Below are positions 25,049 to 33,126 of a stretch of 64,000 nucleotides of DNA, in pieces. The notes under the pieces are model-generated. The model was not told the DNA's origin. It saw only the letters and a program-made list of their open reading frames with translations, and did not search any database. The stretch covers positions 434,001-498,000 of the forward strand of contig NZ_QBKU01000001.1 of NCBI RefSeq assembly GCF_003054325.1. Direction: 5' to 3'. A program made the translations under genes and the position numbers. Every line of letters starts with the position of its first letter. Within the stretch, counting starts at the first letter, position 1. Source of the stretch: Sulfitobacter mediterraneus (GTDB taxonomy: Bacteria > Pseudomonadota > Alphaproteobacteria > Rhodobacterales > Rhodobacteraceae).

Positions 25049-25080
25049 GACCGGCCTGTAAATCTAAGCGCGTCTTTAAC

Positions 25081-25689
25081 CTAGTTACCCTTGGAAGGGT
25101 CGGACTTTAGTGCCCCTTGCAAGGTTGAGAGGCCAACTTGCTCCCGATTTGCCCAATCCAACGCCTCGTTGACGCGCCCAAGGACCTGCTTCCATGTTGG
25201 TGGCTTGCCGGACTGCGCGTCCTGAGCTTCAGTGTGATCGTCAGGAAAAAGTGTCCAATAGACCAGCGCTGCATCACGAGAGATATTAGGGCGCCCCCCT
25301 TTGCTGCGCTCCGAATTGTCCTCCGACCGCGAATTTGACTCCTTTTGAATCTGACCCTCATCTGGCCCAATCAAGAGGCTGGTGCCTCCTCTATATTTTC
25401 CATTTGCTAACCACATGGCTGCTTCCTCAGAGGCAAAGGTTGTGGCCGGTAATTGCTGCAATCCCTCATGGCTTGCGAGCCACGCAGTCAGCTTCCCTTG
25501 GAATAATTCGGACTGGAGCTTGTTCAACGTTTCCATGGCACCTTGCCGCTGCGCAGAACGCAATCGGCATCTTTCGTCGTATTTCCCCAGAGATAGCCAA
25601 CTCCATTCCTCTGCGCTCAAGTGCTCATTGTGCATATCGTTGAGCGCATCTGGACAACTCCGATAGCCCGGAAGAGTGAGGCCGTTCAT
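25081..25689 (-). CDS. Unknown protein coupled to the integrase
   Basis: 202 residues, no recognised family. The ATG at 25689 overlaps the integrase stop by 4 bases, so the proteins are made from one message; an upstream frame extension inside the integrase gene was ignored. The middle is polar (KESNSRSEDNSERSKGGRPN) and separates a helical N-terminal half from a C-terminal half with tryptophans. A GGRPN-x4-AALVYW stretch recalls DNA-binding segments seen after integrases in Roseobacter elements. Proximity suggests a role in recombination or its control, which is inference. Confidence 0.55.
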   Translation of the reverse strand: MNGLTLPGYRSCPDALNDMHNEHLSAEEWSWLSLGKYDERCRLRSAQRQGAMETLNKLQSELFQGKLTAWLASHEGLQQLPATTFASEEAAMWLANGKYRGGTSLLIGPDEGQIQKESNSRSEDNSERSKGGRPNISRDAALVYWTLFPDDHTEAQDAQSGKPPTWKQVLGRVNEALDWANREQVGLSTLQGALKSDPSKGN

Positions 25690-26888
25690 TGCGCAAGCAG
25701 CCGGGCGATACTTCCCGTCTGACCTGACAGGTGATCGGCCCAACGCTGCATCAGCGCCCGCCGTTTCTCCAACACATCCGTCGTGCGGTAGGCCCGCTGG
25801 ACTGATCCTCCAACGACATGCGCTAGCGATGTTTCAGCAACCATCTCAGTTGCGCCAGCAACCTCTTCCGCCCAATTGCGGAAGGTCGCCCTAAACCCAT
25901 GCGGTCGCGCAGTGAGGCCGTTCCGCCTCATATAGGCGCTCATGGTGGCATCGGAAATGACCCCTTTGCGCACACTTGGGAAAAGGTATCCATCCCGGCT
26001 CAGCTTTTTTGCGGCTTCAATCGTTGCCATCGCTTCGGTGGATAGCGGGACGCGGAAGTCCGGCGTTTTGCCTCGCTTGCCTTTCATCAGTTCACCCGGA
26101 ATGGTCCAAACGTCCTGTTCGAATTGCTCCAAGCTTGCGAACCGCACTGGAGCGGACCTCAACCCCGTGAGGATTAACAGACGCAATGCCAAATGCGTCA
26201 CGCCACCATCATTCAAGCTAGCGTAAAACTCGGGAACGTTTTGCCAATCCATTGATGGAATGTTGGTCGGTTTGTGGCGTGACTTGCCCAACAGTGCTCT
26301 TGCCTTCTCTGTCGCCTGCAAATCAACGTCCAAATCCAACGCGGCTGCGTGCTTCAAAACAATGCCGAGACGGTTAACTGCCTTTCGGGCGGTGTCCGCC
26401 TTTGTATGCCAAATAGGGGCAATAGTGTTGCGGATTTCTATTTGGGTTATTTCCGATACAGGGATATGGCCCAGTTTAGGAAGAATGTGGTTTTCTAAAG
26501 GAGACATCCAACGACCTGCTTTGCCGTCACCTTTTAGTTCCGCTTTCCTGGCCTCAAATGCATCAGCAGTGACATCTCGAAGAGTATGCAGGTTGCGTTC
26601 AGCTTCGCGTCGAAAACGGTCTCTCTCCCTTATCGGGTTCAATCCGGTTGCGGCAATGGTCCGCCACTTCGCAGCCTCTTGGCGAGCTGTTTTGAGAGAA
26701 ACGCCACCACTGGTCCGGTAAGGACCCAGCCCCATCTCTTTTCTTGACCCATGCACCGTGACACGCAACACCCACTTTGCGCCGCCTTCTTTGCCCTTAT
26801 ACAACCAAAGACCATCGCCATCAGCGTGCTTTCCGGGGGCAAGAGTTGAAATCTCATTAGGATGAAGTCTATTCGATATCCTGGCCAA
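25686..26888 (-). CDS. int: Tyrosine site-specific integrase (DUF4102 arm-binding type)
   Basis: 400 residues. The N-terminal arm-binding domain reads LHPNEISTLAPGKHADGDGLWL. The SAM-like core is about residues 115-210. The catalytic domain has R in TGLRSAPVRF, HGFR as the H-x2-R element, the LAHVVGG box and Y in VQRAYRTTDVLEKRR. TTG at 26888 is chosen because AAGGGGGACC precedes it and family similarity starts right there; the frame is also open back to an ATG at 26996. Integrases of this kind insert elements into the 3' end of tRNA or tmRNA genes. Its transcription runs inward from the right edge of the element. Confidence 0.88.
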   Translation of the reverse strand: MARISNRLHPNEISTLAPGKHADGDGLWLYKGKEGGAKWVLRVTVHGSRKEMGLGPYRTSGGVSLKTARQEAAKWRTIAATGLNPIRERDRFRREAERNLHTLRDVTADAFEARKAELKGDGKAGRWMSPLENHILPKLGHIPVSEITQIEIRNTIAPIWHTKADTARKAVNRLGIVLKHAAALDLDVDLQATEKARALLGKSRHKPTNIPSMDWQNVPEFYASLNDGGVTHLALRLLILTGLRSAPVRFASLEQFEQDVWTIPGELMKGKRGKTPDFRVPLSTEAMATIEAAKKLSRDGYLFPSVRKGVISDATMSAYMRRNGLTARPHGFRATFRNWAEEVAGATEMVAETSLAHVVGGSVQRAYRTTDVLEKRRALMQRWADHLSGQTGSIARLLAQ

Positions 26889-26891
26889 ACG

Positions 26892-26910
26892 GTCCCCCTT
26901 ACAGTCCCCC
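26892..26910. repeat. Two GTCCCCC repeats just upstream of int
   Basis: GTCCCCC is present at 26892-26898 and again at 26904-26910, a 12-base period, directly before the integrase start; on the coding strand it reads GGGGGAC twice. Similar G-runs precede DUF4102-type integrases of many elements. They overlap the ribosome-binding site, so a protein bound there would block int expression. Whether they are arm-type sites is unproven. Confidence 0.5.
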
Positions 26911-27049
26911 TCAATATGTTGAGAACAGTAATAGACACTATCGGACAACACAAGACAGTTAGATCCAGCAGATAAAGGCTTTTCACGAAGTATCATAGAT
27001 CATGGAAGTCTGCTTCGGACAACCTCAAACCGCTACATACAGGAATTAC

Positions 27050-27068
27050 ATTCCTCTCCTGGGCACCA
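27050..27068 (+). other. Candidate attachment site: tRNA 3'-tail remnant
   Basis: ATTCCTCTCCTGGGCACCA reads as the last part of a T arm plus an acceptor 3' strand (CCTGGGC), discriminator A and CCA. Upstream there is no tRNA body, so only the tail is present. An A/T-rich stretch follows, as after a tRNA gene. Its position about 160 bases before the integrase start is where the right attachment site of a tRNA-targeting element is expected. The intact tRNA, with acceptor 5' strand near GCCCAGG, should lie at the other end of the element; none was seen in the window. Confidence 0.45.
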
Positions 27069-27309
27069 AATTTTCAGAAAATTCTTTGGAAAATTGGAAC
27101 CTTTAGCTACTGCTAAAGGCCCTGAACGATGTCGCCGGACCATTGACACTTGTGTGACTTGGTTGCGGGTGATCCGATCTACTTCTCGGTCATTTGGCCT
27201 GTTGCGCTATTCCTCGATGTATCTGATTTCGCTCAACGTGGTCTGGATTGTGGTTGCTCTGACACCGGACCTTGCCCTATGGCTCGTCCCAGACAGGTAA
27301 AGGAAACCG

Positions 27310-28086
27310 ATGCCCAACAACCCGTCAGAGAGTGCCAAAGGACAGATCCCGACCAATTTGCGTCTGCTGAAGATTCTTGAGCAAATTGCAAAGGAGGGTG
27401 CGCCGGTCTCGCCGCGCGCATTGAGCGCTGCACTGGACCTGCCCAAGCCCACAATTCACCGGCTTTTGGCGACGGCCGAAGAGGAAGGGTTTCTGCAACG
27501 CGATCTGGACGGTCGGTCCTTTGGGCCCGGCGCCCGGCTGCGCGTGCTGTCTGCCAATACATTGTCATCTCAACGGGTGCGCACCGAACGTCTAATCGTG
27601 CTCAAGAAACTGGCCGAGGATGTGGGCGAAACCTGCAACCTCGCTGCGCCGGGGCGCTATGGCATGGTCTATCTGGACCGCGTCGAAACCCATTGGCCCC
27701 TGCGCATCCAGCTGCCTGTTGGCACGCGGGTTCCGTTTCATTGCACGGCCAGTGGAAAGATGTACCTGTCGTCCATGCGGCAGGACAAACTGCGGCGGTT
27801 GTTGCAATCCATGCCGCTGGAACAAAAGACCCCGAGTTCTATCGTGGATCCGGATGATCTGTTGGTGGATATCGCCAAAATCCGCGAGCGAGGCTACTCC
27901 ACCGACAATCAGGAGTTTATGGAAGGCATGGCCGCGATTGCCGCACCGATCTGCGACACGCAGGGCCGGTTGCTGACGACACTGTCTATTCACGCGCCGA
28001 TCCAACGCCACGATCTGGACGATCTTATCGGCTTTATCGAGATATTGCGCGCAGGTGCGCACCGGCTAGAAGAGCTTTTGGCCTGA
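27310..28086 (+). CDS. IclR-family transcriptional regulator
   Basis: 258 residues. The N-terminal helix-turn-helix (about residues 15-65) contains LRLLKILEQIAKEGAPVSPRALSAALDLPKPTIHRLL. The effector domain holds CNLAAPGRYGMVYLDRVE and the IclR signature region HCTASGKMYLSSM. AAAGGAAA precedes the ATG. It stands upstream of the thiolase and paa genes in the same direction, so it probably senses an aromatic acid or CoA ester and controls this cluster. A PaaX-type repressor is present at the other end, and the two may share control. Nearest relatives are PcaR/PobR-like, but the ligand is not readable. Confidence 0.82.
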   Translation: MPNNPSESAKGQIPTNLRLLKILEQIAKEGAPVSPRALSAALDLPKPTIHRLLATAEEEGFLQRDLDGRSFGPGARLRVLSANTLSSQRVRTERLIVLKKLAEDVGETCNLAAPGRYGMVYLDRVETHWPLRIQLPVGTRVPFHCTASGKMYLSSMRQDKLRRLLQSMPLEQKTPSSIVDPDDLLVDIAKIRERGYSTDNQEFMEGMAAIAAPICDTQGRLLTTLSIHAPIQRHDLDDLIGFIEILRAGAHRLEELLA

Positions 28087-28278
28087 TCATACAGATCTGT
28101 CGTTAAGCTATTATAAAATAACATTTAAATAGAGATACGCCCTGCTGGCTGTTTACAGGTTTGGCGATGCTTCGTATCAAAAGCGTTACCGATAGATAGC
28201 CGTTTTGCAAACTTAGTAACATTTTTCTTGTTTGGTGGAATCGGATCACCTAGGCTTGTCCGTCAAAGGGAGTGATTC

Positions 28279-29481
28279 ATGCAGGCATTTATCTGTGACG
28301 CGCAGCGTACACCTATCGGTCGGTTCGGCGGGGCTTTGGCCTCTGTCAGGGCGGATGATCTGGCGGCTGTACCGATCGCGGCATTGATGGCCCGTAATCC
28401 ACAGGTGGATTGGGCCAAAGTTGACGACGTTATCTATGGCTGCGCCAATCAGGCGGGCGAAGATAACCGGAACGTGGCGCGTATGGCGTCCTTGTTGGCG
28501 GGGCTGCCGGTGGATGTGCCCGGCGCCACAATCAACAGGCTCTGTGCCTCTGGCATGGACGCTGTCGGAACGGCCGCCCGTGCCATTCGCGCAGGTGATA
28601 TGGATCTGGCCATCGCGGGTGGAGTGGAAAGCATGACACGGGCACCTTTCGTGATGCCCAAAGCCGAGACCGCCTTTTCCCGCGGGAATGCGGTCTATGA
28701 CACCACTATCGGCTGGCGCTTTGTTAATCCAAAGATGAAAGCGCAGTTTGGCGTCGATTCCATGCCGCAGACCGCCGACAACGTCGCCGAAGACCACGAC
28801 GTAAGCCGCGCCGATCAAGACGCCTTTGCCCAGCGCAGTCAGGAACGTTGGGCCGCTGCAGATGCAGCGGGCGTTTTTGCTGACGAGATCACCCCCGTTA
28901 CCATCCCGCAGCGTAAGGGCGACGCCATTGTCGTGGAGCGCGATGAACACCCGCGCCCCGGTACAACTGCCGAAAAGCTGGGAAAACTACGCGGCATCAA
29001 TGGGCCGGATCTGACCGTGACCGCTGGCAATGCCTCCGGCGTGAATGACGGTGCGGCTGCGATGCTCATTGCCTCTGAACAGGCGGCCAAAGAACACAAC
29101 CTGGCACCGATCGCGCGTGTCGTTGCGATGTCTGCCGCCGGGGTCGAACCTCGCGTGATGGGCATCGGCCCAATCCCCGCCTGCCAAAAGGTGTTGAACC
29201 GCGCTGGGCTGACCATCGACCAAATGGACGTGATTGAACTGAACGAAGCATTCGCCAGCCAAGGCATTGCAACCCTGCGGGCCTTGGGCGTGCCGGATGA
29301 TGCCGCCCATGTGAATGCCAATGGCGGTGCCATCGCTATCGGTCACCCCTTGGGCATGTCCGGTGCGCGGTTGGTGATGACCGCCGCTCTACAATTGAAA
29401 CGAACTCAGGGCCGTTATGCGCTTTGCACTATGTGCGTGGGCGTTGGCCAAGGCGTTGCCCTAATTCTTGAAAGGACCTGA
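28279..29481 (+). CDS. paaJ/pcaF: Beta-ketoadipyl-CoA thiolase
   Basis: 400 residues. The acyl-accepting cysteine is in NRLCASGMDA (about residue 90), the base histidine in GGAIAIGHPLG and the second cysteine in LCTMCVGVGQG. It has the typical 3-oxoadipyl-CoA thiolase N terminus (AFICDAQRTPIGRFGG). The enzyme cleaves 3-oxoadipyl-CoA to succinyl-CoA and acetyl-CoA, the last step of both the phenylacetate and the beta-ketoadipate routes. Its stop lies 3 bases before paaA, so it serves the phenylacetate pathway here (PaaJ role). GGGAG precedes the ATG. Sequence alone does not separate PaaJ from PcaF. Confidence 0.9.
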   Translation: MQAFICDAQRTPIGRFGGALASVRADDLAAVPIAALMARNPQVDWAKVDDVIYGCANQAGEDNRNVARMASLLAGLPVDVPGATINRLCASGMDAVGTAARAIRAGDMDLAIAGGVESMTRAPFVMPKAETAFSRGNAVYDTTIGWRFVNPKMKAQFGVDSMPQTADNVAEDHDVSRADQDAFAQRSQERWAAADAAGVFADEITPVTIPQRKGDAIVVERDEHPRPGTTAEKLGKLRGINGPDLTVTAGNASGVNDGAAAMLIASEQAAKEHNLAPIARVVAMSAAGVEPRVMGIGPIPACQKVLNRAGLTIDQMDVIELNEAFASQGIATLRALGVPDDAAHVNANGGAIAIGHPLGMSGARLVMTAALQLKRTQGRYALCTMCVGVGQGVALILERT

Positions 29482-29484
29482 ACG

Positions 29485-30477
29485 ATGTATGCACAGATGA
29501 TCAAGTCGACCGGCGAGGGGGTTAAATCCCTCGAAGACATGGACCCGGATGAGCGCGCCTTTCAGGAGCGGATCAATGCGGGTGGCAAGATTGAGCCAAA
29601 GGATTGGATGCCGGATGGCTATCGCAAGACCCTAATCCGCCAAATAGGCCAACATGCGCATTCCGAAATTGTCGGCCAATTGCCCGAAGGCAACTGGATC
29701 ACCCGCGCACCAACGCTGGAACGCAAGGCGATCCTGCTGGCCAAAGTGCAGGATGAAGCAGGCCATGGGCTTTATCTTTATTGTGCCGCTGAAACGCTCG
29801 GTGTCAGCCGCGATCAGCTGACCCGCGACTTGCTATCGGGCAAGATGAAATACTCCTCCATATTCAATTATCCGACCCTAACCTGGGCCGATATGGGTGC
29901 GGTCGGCTGGCTGGTCGATGGCGCGGCGATCATGAATCAGGTGCCTCTACAACGGACATCTTATGGCCCCTACGCCCGCGCGATGGTCCGGATCTGCAAA
30001 GAGGAATCTTTCCACCAGCGTCAGGGCTACGACATCATGATGAAGATGGCCCAAGGCACCGAAGCACAGCGCAAGATGGCGCAGGATGCGCTCAACCGGT
30101 TCTGGTATCCATCGCTGATGATGTTCGGGCCCTCCGACGCTGAATCCGTGCATTCCGCGCAATCCATGGCCTGGAAGATCAAGGTGAATACCAACGATGA
30201 GCTGCGCCAAAAGTTCGTCGATCAGACTGTACCTCAGGCCCATTACCTTGGCCTGACAGTTCCTGACGACGATTTGAAGTTCAACGAAGAGACCGGCCAT
30301 TGGGACTTTAGCCAACCCGATTGGAATGAATTCTTTGATGTTCTCAAGGGCAATGGCCCTTGCAACGTCGAACGTCTGGAGGCCCGCAACAAAGCCTGGG
30401 ATGACGGGCGTTGGGTGCGCGAAGGGCTGTTGGCCCATGCCGCCAAGAAAAAAGCAACACATCTCGCAGCGGAGTAA
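29485..30477 (+). CDS. paaA: Ring 1,2-phenylacetyl-CoA epoxidase, catalytic subunit PaaA
   Basis: 330 residues of a ferritin-like diiron protein. Iron-ligand motifs are visible as [12 protein letters not shown] and [11 protein letters not shown], giving two E-x2-H pairs. It binds phenylacetyl-CoA and epoxidises the ring with O2 in the PaaABCE complex. The length is normal, and AAAGGACC precedes the ATG. It is the first of five contiguous genes for the epoxidase, closely spaced with paaB (4 bases). Confidence 0.95.
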   Translation: MYAQMIKSTGEGVKSLEDMDPDERAFQERINAGGKIEPKDWMPDGYRKTLIRQIGQHAHSEIVGQLPEGNWITRAPTLERKAILLAKVQDEAGHGLYLYCAAETLGVSRDQLTRDLLSGKMKYSSIFNYPTLTWADMGAVGWLVDGAAIMNQVPLQRTSYGPYARAMVRICKEESFHQRQGYDIMMKMAQGTEAQRKMAQDALNRFWYPSLMMFGPSDAESVHSAQSMAWKIKVNTNDELRQKFVDQTVPQAHYLGLTVPDDDLKFNEETGHWDFSQPDWNEFFDVLKGNGPCNVERLEARNKAWDDGRWVREGLLAHAAKKKATHLAAE

Positions 30478-30481
30478 GATC

Positions 30482-30826
30482 ATGAGCAGCCCAGAAACCA
30501 GCCCCTACAAAGGCACCGAAGCCGCAGATCACGGTCCCGCGCGTCACAACGAATGGCCCTTGTGGGAAATCTTCATTCGCGGCCAGCACGGGTTGAGCCA
30601 TCGCCATGTTGGCAGCCTGCATGCGCCCGACGCCGAGATGGCGATCAAGAACGCCCGCGATGTCTACACACGCCGCAATGAGGGCGTCAGCATTTGGGCC
30701 GTCGAGGCAGACAACATCGCCGCGTCCTCCCCCGAGGAAAAAGGATCGCTTTATGAGCCATCCAACGCCAAGGTGTACCGCCACCCGACGTTCTTTGACA
30801 TTCCAGAAGAAGTAGGTGCGATGTGA
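30482..30826 (+). CDS. paaB: Phenylacetyl-CoA epoxidase subunit PaaB
   Basis: 114 residues with the PaaB core: EWPLWEIFIRGQHGLSHRHVGSLHAPDAEMAIKNARDVYTRRNEGVSIW. PaaB is a small subunit that bridges the PaaAC pairs in the epoxidase complex and has no cofactor. About 20 extra polar residues precede the core, including an ETSPYKGTEAADHGPAR stretch, which is slightly longer than the E. coli protein. The ATG at 30482 is 4 bases after the paaA stop. Its end overlaps the paaC start by 4 bases (GTGA). Confidence 0.93.
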   Translation: MSSPETSPYKGTEAADHGPARHNEWPLWEIFIRGQHGLSHRHVGSLHAPDAEMAIKNARDVYTRRNEGVSIWAVEADNIAASSPEEKGSLYEPSNAKVYRHPTFFDIPEEVGAM

Positions 30827-31578
30827 CCGACCCGTTGTTCGAATATCTCTGCCGGATGGGGGACAATACCCTCGTTCTCAGCCATCGCGTATCAGAATGG
30901 TGCGGCGTCGCGCCGGTTCTCGAAGAGGACATTGCGCTGGCCAATACTGCGCTTGATCTTATCGGCCAAACCCAGCTTTGGCTGGGTCTCGCTGGCGAAA
31001 TCGAAGGCAAAGGCCGTGATGCCGATACACTGGCGTTCCGCCGCGATGTTTGGGATTTCCGCAATGTCCTTCTGGCCGAACAGCCCAATGGCGATTTTGG
31101 TCAAACCATGATGCGACAGTACCTGTTTGACGCCTGGCACCTGCTGCAACTCAAGGCCTTGAAGGGGTCCAGCAATGCGCAGATCTCAGCCATCGCCGAG
31201 AAAGCCGTGAAAGAGGTCACCTATCATGTTGAACGGTCCGGCGACACGGTGATCGGCCTCGGTGACGGCACGGAAGAAAGCCATCAGCGCATGCAAAAAG
31301 CGCTTGATCGTCTTTGGCCCTATGTGGGCGAACTGTTTGTTTCTGACGCGGTGGATCAGGCCTTGTCCGCAAAGGGGATTGCCCCTGAACCAACAAGCCT
31401 GCGCGAAGAATATGACACTGCGGTAAACGCCGTACTGGCTGAGGCAACGCTGACCCGCCCAGACAGTGACTTTGCCCATCAAGGTGGCAAGACCGGTGTG
31501 CGGCATACAGAACATCTGGGTCACATGCTGACCGAAATGCAGTGGCTTCAACGGGCCTATCCAGACGCGACATGGTAG
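30823..31578 (+). CDS. paaC: Phenylacetyl-CoA epoxidase structural subunit PaaC
   Basis: 251 residues with a ferritin-like helical fold related to PaaA. Family blocks are visible: EYLCRMGDNTLVLSHRVSEWCG, EDIALANTALDLIGQTQ and VKEVTYHVERSGDTVIGLGDGTEES. PaaC forms the structural partner of PaaA in the (PaaAC)2 core. Translation starts at GTG 30823 overlapping the paaB stop; the C terminus overlaps paaD by 7 bases. No sign of truncation. Confidence 0.93.
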   Translation: MTDPLFEYLCRMGDNTLVLSHRVSEWCGVAPVLEEDIALANTALDLIGQTQLWLGLAGEIEGKGRDADTLAFRRDVWDFRNVLLAEQPNGDFGQTMMRQYLFDAWHLLQLKALKGSSNAQISAIAEKAVKEVTYHVERSGDTVIGLGDGTEESHQRMQKALDRLWPYVGELFVSDAVDQALSAKGIAPEPTSLREEYDTAVNAVLAEATLTRPDSDFAHQGGKTGVRHTEHLGHMLTEMQWLQRAYPDATW

Positions 31579-32039
31579 AAGAGAAGCCCACATTAGAGAC
31601 TGTTTGGGGCTGGCTTGATGCCGTTCCCGATCCAGAGATCCCGGTCATCTCCCTGACCGATCTGGGCATCATCCGTGATGTGCAGTGGCAAGGCGATACG
31701 CTTGAAGTAACGGTCACGCCGACCTATTCGGGCTGCCCGGCGACCAGCATCATTAATCTGGATATCGAAACCGCGCTGCGGGCCAAAGGGATCGAAAAAC
31801 TGTCTCTAAAAAGGCAATTGTCGCCTGCATGGACAACCGATTGGCTGTCCGAAAGCGGCAAGGCAAAGCTGGAAGACTACGGCATTGCCCCACCCCGGCC
31901 TGCCGGTGGACCGCAGCATTGCCCGCGATGCAAATCCGCCAAAGTCGAACGCATCAGCCAGTTCGGCTCCACCCCATGTAAGGCACAATGGCGCTGTCAA
32001 AGCTGCCTTGAGCCTTTCGATTATTTCAAATGCATATGA
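31572..32039 (+). CDS. paaD: Phenylacetate pathway iron-sulfur maturation protein PaaD
   Basis: 155 residues. The N-terminal DUF59/MIP18 part has VPDPEIPVISLTDLGIIRDV and YSGCPATSII. The C-terminal zinc-ribbon-like part has C-x2-C in HCPRCKS, a further cysteine in the STPCKAQW stretch and C-x2-C in CQSCLEPF. PaaD is thought to help assemble the iron-sulfur centre of the PaaE reductase. The start ATG is inside the last codons of paaC (7-base overlap), so the two are coupled. It lies 13 bases before paaE, its likely client. Confidence 0.92.
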   Translation: MVEEKPTLETVWGWLDAVPDPEIPVISLTDLGIIRDVQWQGDTLEVTVTPTYSGCPATSIINLDIETALRAKGIEKLSLKRQLSPAWTTDWLSESGKAKLEDYGIAPPRPAGGPQHCPRCKSAKVERISQFGSTPCKAQWRCQSCLEPFDYFKCI

Positions 32040-32052
32040 GGCCTAGCGTATC

Positions 32053-33117
32053 ATGAGCCAGTTTCACCCCTTAACAGTGACTGATATTCACCACACGATC
32101 CGCGATGCGGTGGTTCTGACACTGGAGCCAGAAAACCCCGATGCCTTTGATTTTACCCAAGGGCAGTACCTGACGTTCAAGCAGGATTTCAACGGCACAG
32201 AGCTGCGCCGCAACTATTCCATTTGTGCCGGACTGGACGATGGAAAATTGCAAGTTGGCATCAAACGGGTCGATGGCGGCGCCTTTTCGACCTTTGCGAA
32301 TACGGAACTCAAGGTCGGCGACCGCCTGCATGCCATGCCGCCACAGGGCAAGTTTTTCACTGCAATAGAGCCTGATATCGGCAAAAATTACCTCGGTTTT
32401 GCTGGCGGCTCCGGGATCACGCCGGTGCTGTCGATCCTCAAGACCGTCCTGATGCGCGAGCCACAATCCACCTTCACGCTGGTCTATGCCAATCGCGCCG
32501 TGAACACGATCATGTTCCGCGAGGAACTTGAGGATCTCAAAAACCATTTCATGGGCCGATTGACCGTGATCCACATGCTGGAGTCCGGTCAGGACATTGA
32601 CCTTTTCACTGGCCGTGTCGATCAAGACAAATGCGCCCAACTGTTCAAACATTGGATCGACATCAAATCCATCGATACCGCGTTCATCTGCGGCCCTGAG
32701 CCGATGATGCTGGCGATCTCGGATGCGCTTAAAACCCACGGGTTAGAGCCTGATCAGATCAAATTTGAACTCTTCAGCGAAAGCCAGCAAGGGCAGCTTG
32801 CCAAGAAAGAAATGGCCAAGCGCAGCGAAGGTCAGACTGGCACCGAAGTGACCTTTATCATGGAGGGTGCCCAGCGCAGCTTTACCATGCAAAAGGGCCA
32901 ATCCGTGCTGGAGGCCGCACTGGAAAACAATCTGGATGCGCCGTTTGCCTGCAAGGCCGGGGTCTGTTCCACTTGTATCTGCAAAGTCGTGGAAGGGGAT
33001 GTTGAAATGCTCTCCAACCACGCGCTTGAGGATTATGAGGTGGAACGCGGCATGGCCTTGTCCTGCCAGTCCTATCCGCTCACGGATAAACTCGTCATCG
33101 ATTACGACACACACTAA
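32053..33117 (+). CDS. paaE: Phenylacetyl-CoA epoxidase reductase subunit PaaE
   Basis: 354 residues with three parts. The FAD-binding domain has RRNYSIC (R-x-Y-S). The NAD(P)H-binding domain has GGSGITPVLSILK and CGPEPMM. The C-terminal plant-type [2Fe-2S] ferredoxin has CKAGVCSTCICKV, then a fourth cysteine near LSCQSYPL. PaaE passes electrons from NADPH to the PaaA diiron centre. It is fed by PaaD for cluster assembly. The length matches the family and the gene lies between paaD and paaZ in one operon. Confidence 0.94.
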   Translation: MSQFHPLTVTDIHHTIRDAVVLTLEPENPDAFDFTQGQYLTFKQDFNGTELRRNYSICAGLDDGKLQVGIKRVDGGAFSTFANTELKVGDRLHAMPPQGKFFTAIEPDIGKNYLGFAGGSGITPVLSILKTVLMREPQSTFTLVYANRAVNTIMFREELEDLKNHFMGRLTVIHMLESGQDIDLFTGRVDQDKCAQLFKHWIDIKSIDTAFICGPEPMMLAISDALKTHGLEPDQIKFELFSESQQGQLAKKEMAKRSEGQTGTEVTFIMEGAQRSFTMQKGQSVLEAALENNLDAPFACKAGVCSTCICKVVEGDVEMLSNHALEDYEVERGMALSCQSYPLTDKLVIDYDTH

Positions 33118-33126
33118 GGAATAAAC

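Larger units (their letters stand above)
21445..27068 (-). mobile_element. Compact integrative element with integrase and replication module
   Basis: Eight minus-strand genes: a tyrosine integrase, an unknown protein coupled to it, an AlpA-like DNA-binding protein, and a run of five ATGA-coupled genes that includes a Toprim/zinc-finger primase-like protein and a DUF3987 protein. No capsid, conjugation or resistance genes are seen. The right edge is set by a candidate tRNA-tail attachment site at 27050-27068. The left edge is not defined; it may be just beyond 21445 or, if the tRNA reading is right, far to the left. The content resembles P4-like or other phage-satellite elements. Confidence 0.6.

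Noticed and set aside
24961-25050. CRISPR-like array in the repeat-rich gap
   Set aside because: Repeats are 8-10 bases, one is inverted and spacing is uneven; it fits iterons or operators, not CRISPR.
26990-27068. A complete tRNA ending at 27068
   Set aside because: The 5' acceptor strand, D arm and anticodon arm are missing; only the 3' tail is tRNA-like.
27094-27300. 68-codon plus-strand frame with a hydrophobic end before the IclR gene
   Set aside because: No ribosome-binding site, no similarity, overlaps the likely IclR promoter region.
28087-28278. PaaX or PaaR operator in the gap before the thiolase gene
   Set aside because: GTTAC/GTAAC arms and a GAATC word are present but too short and too far from the known consensus to call.
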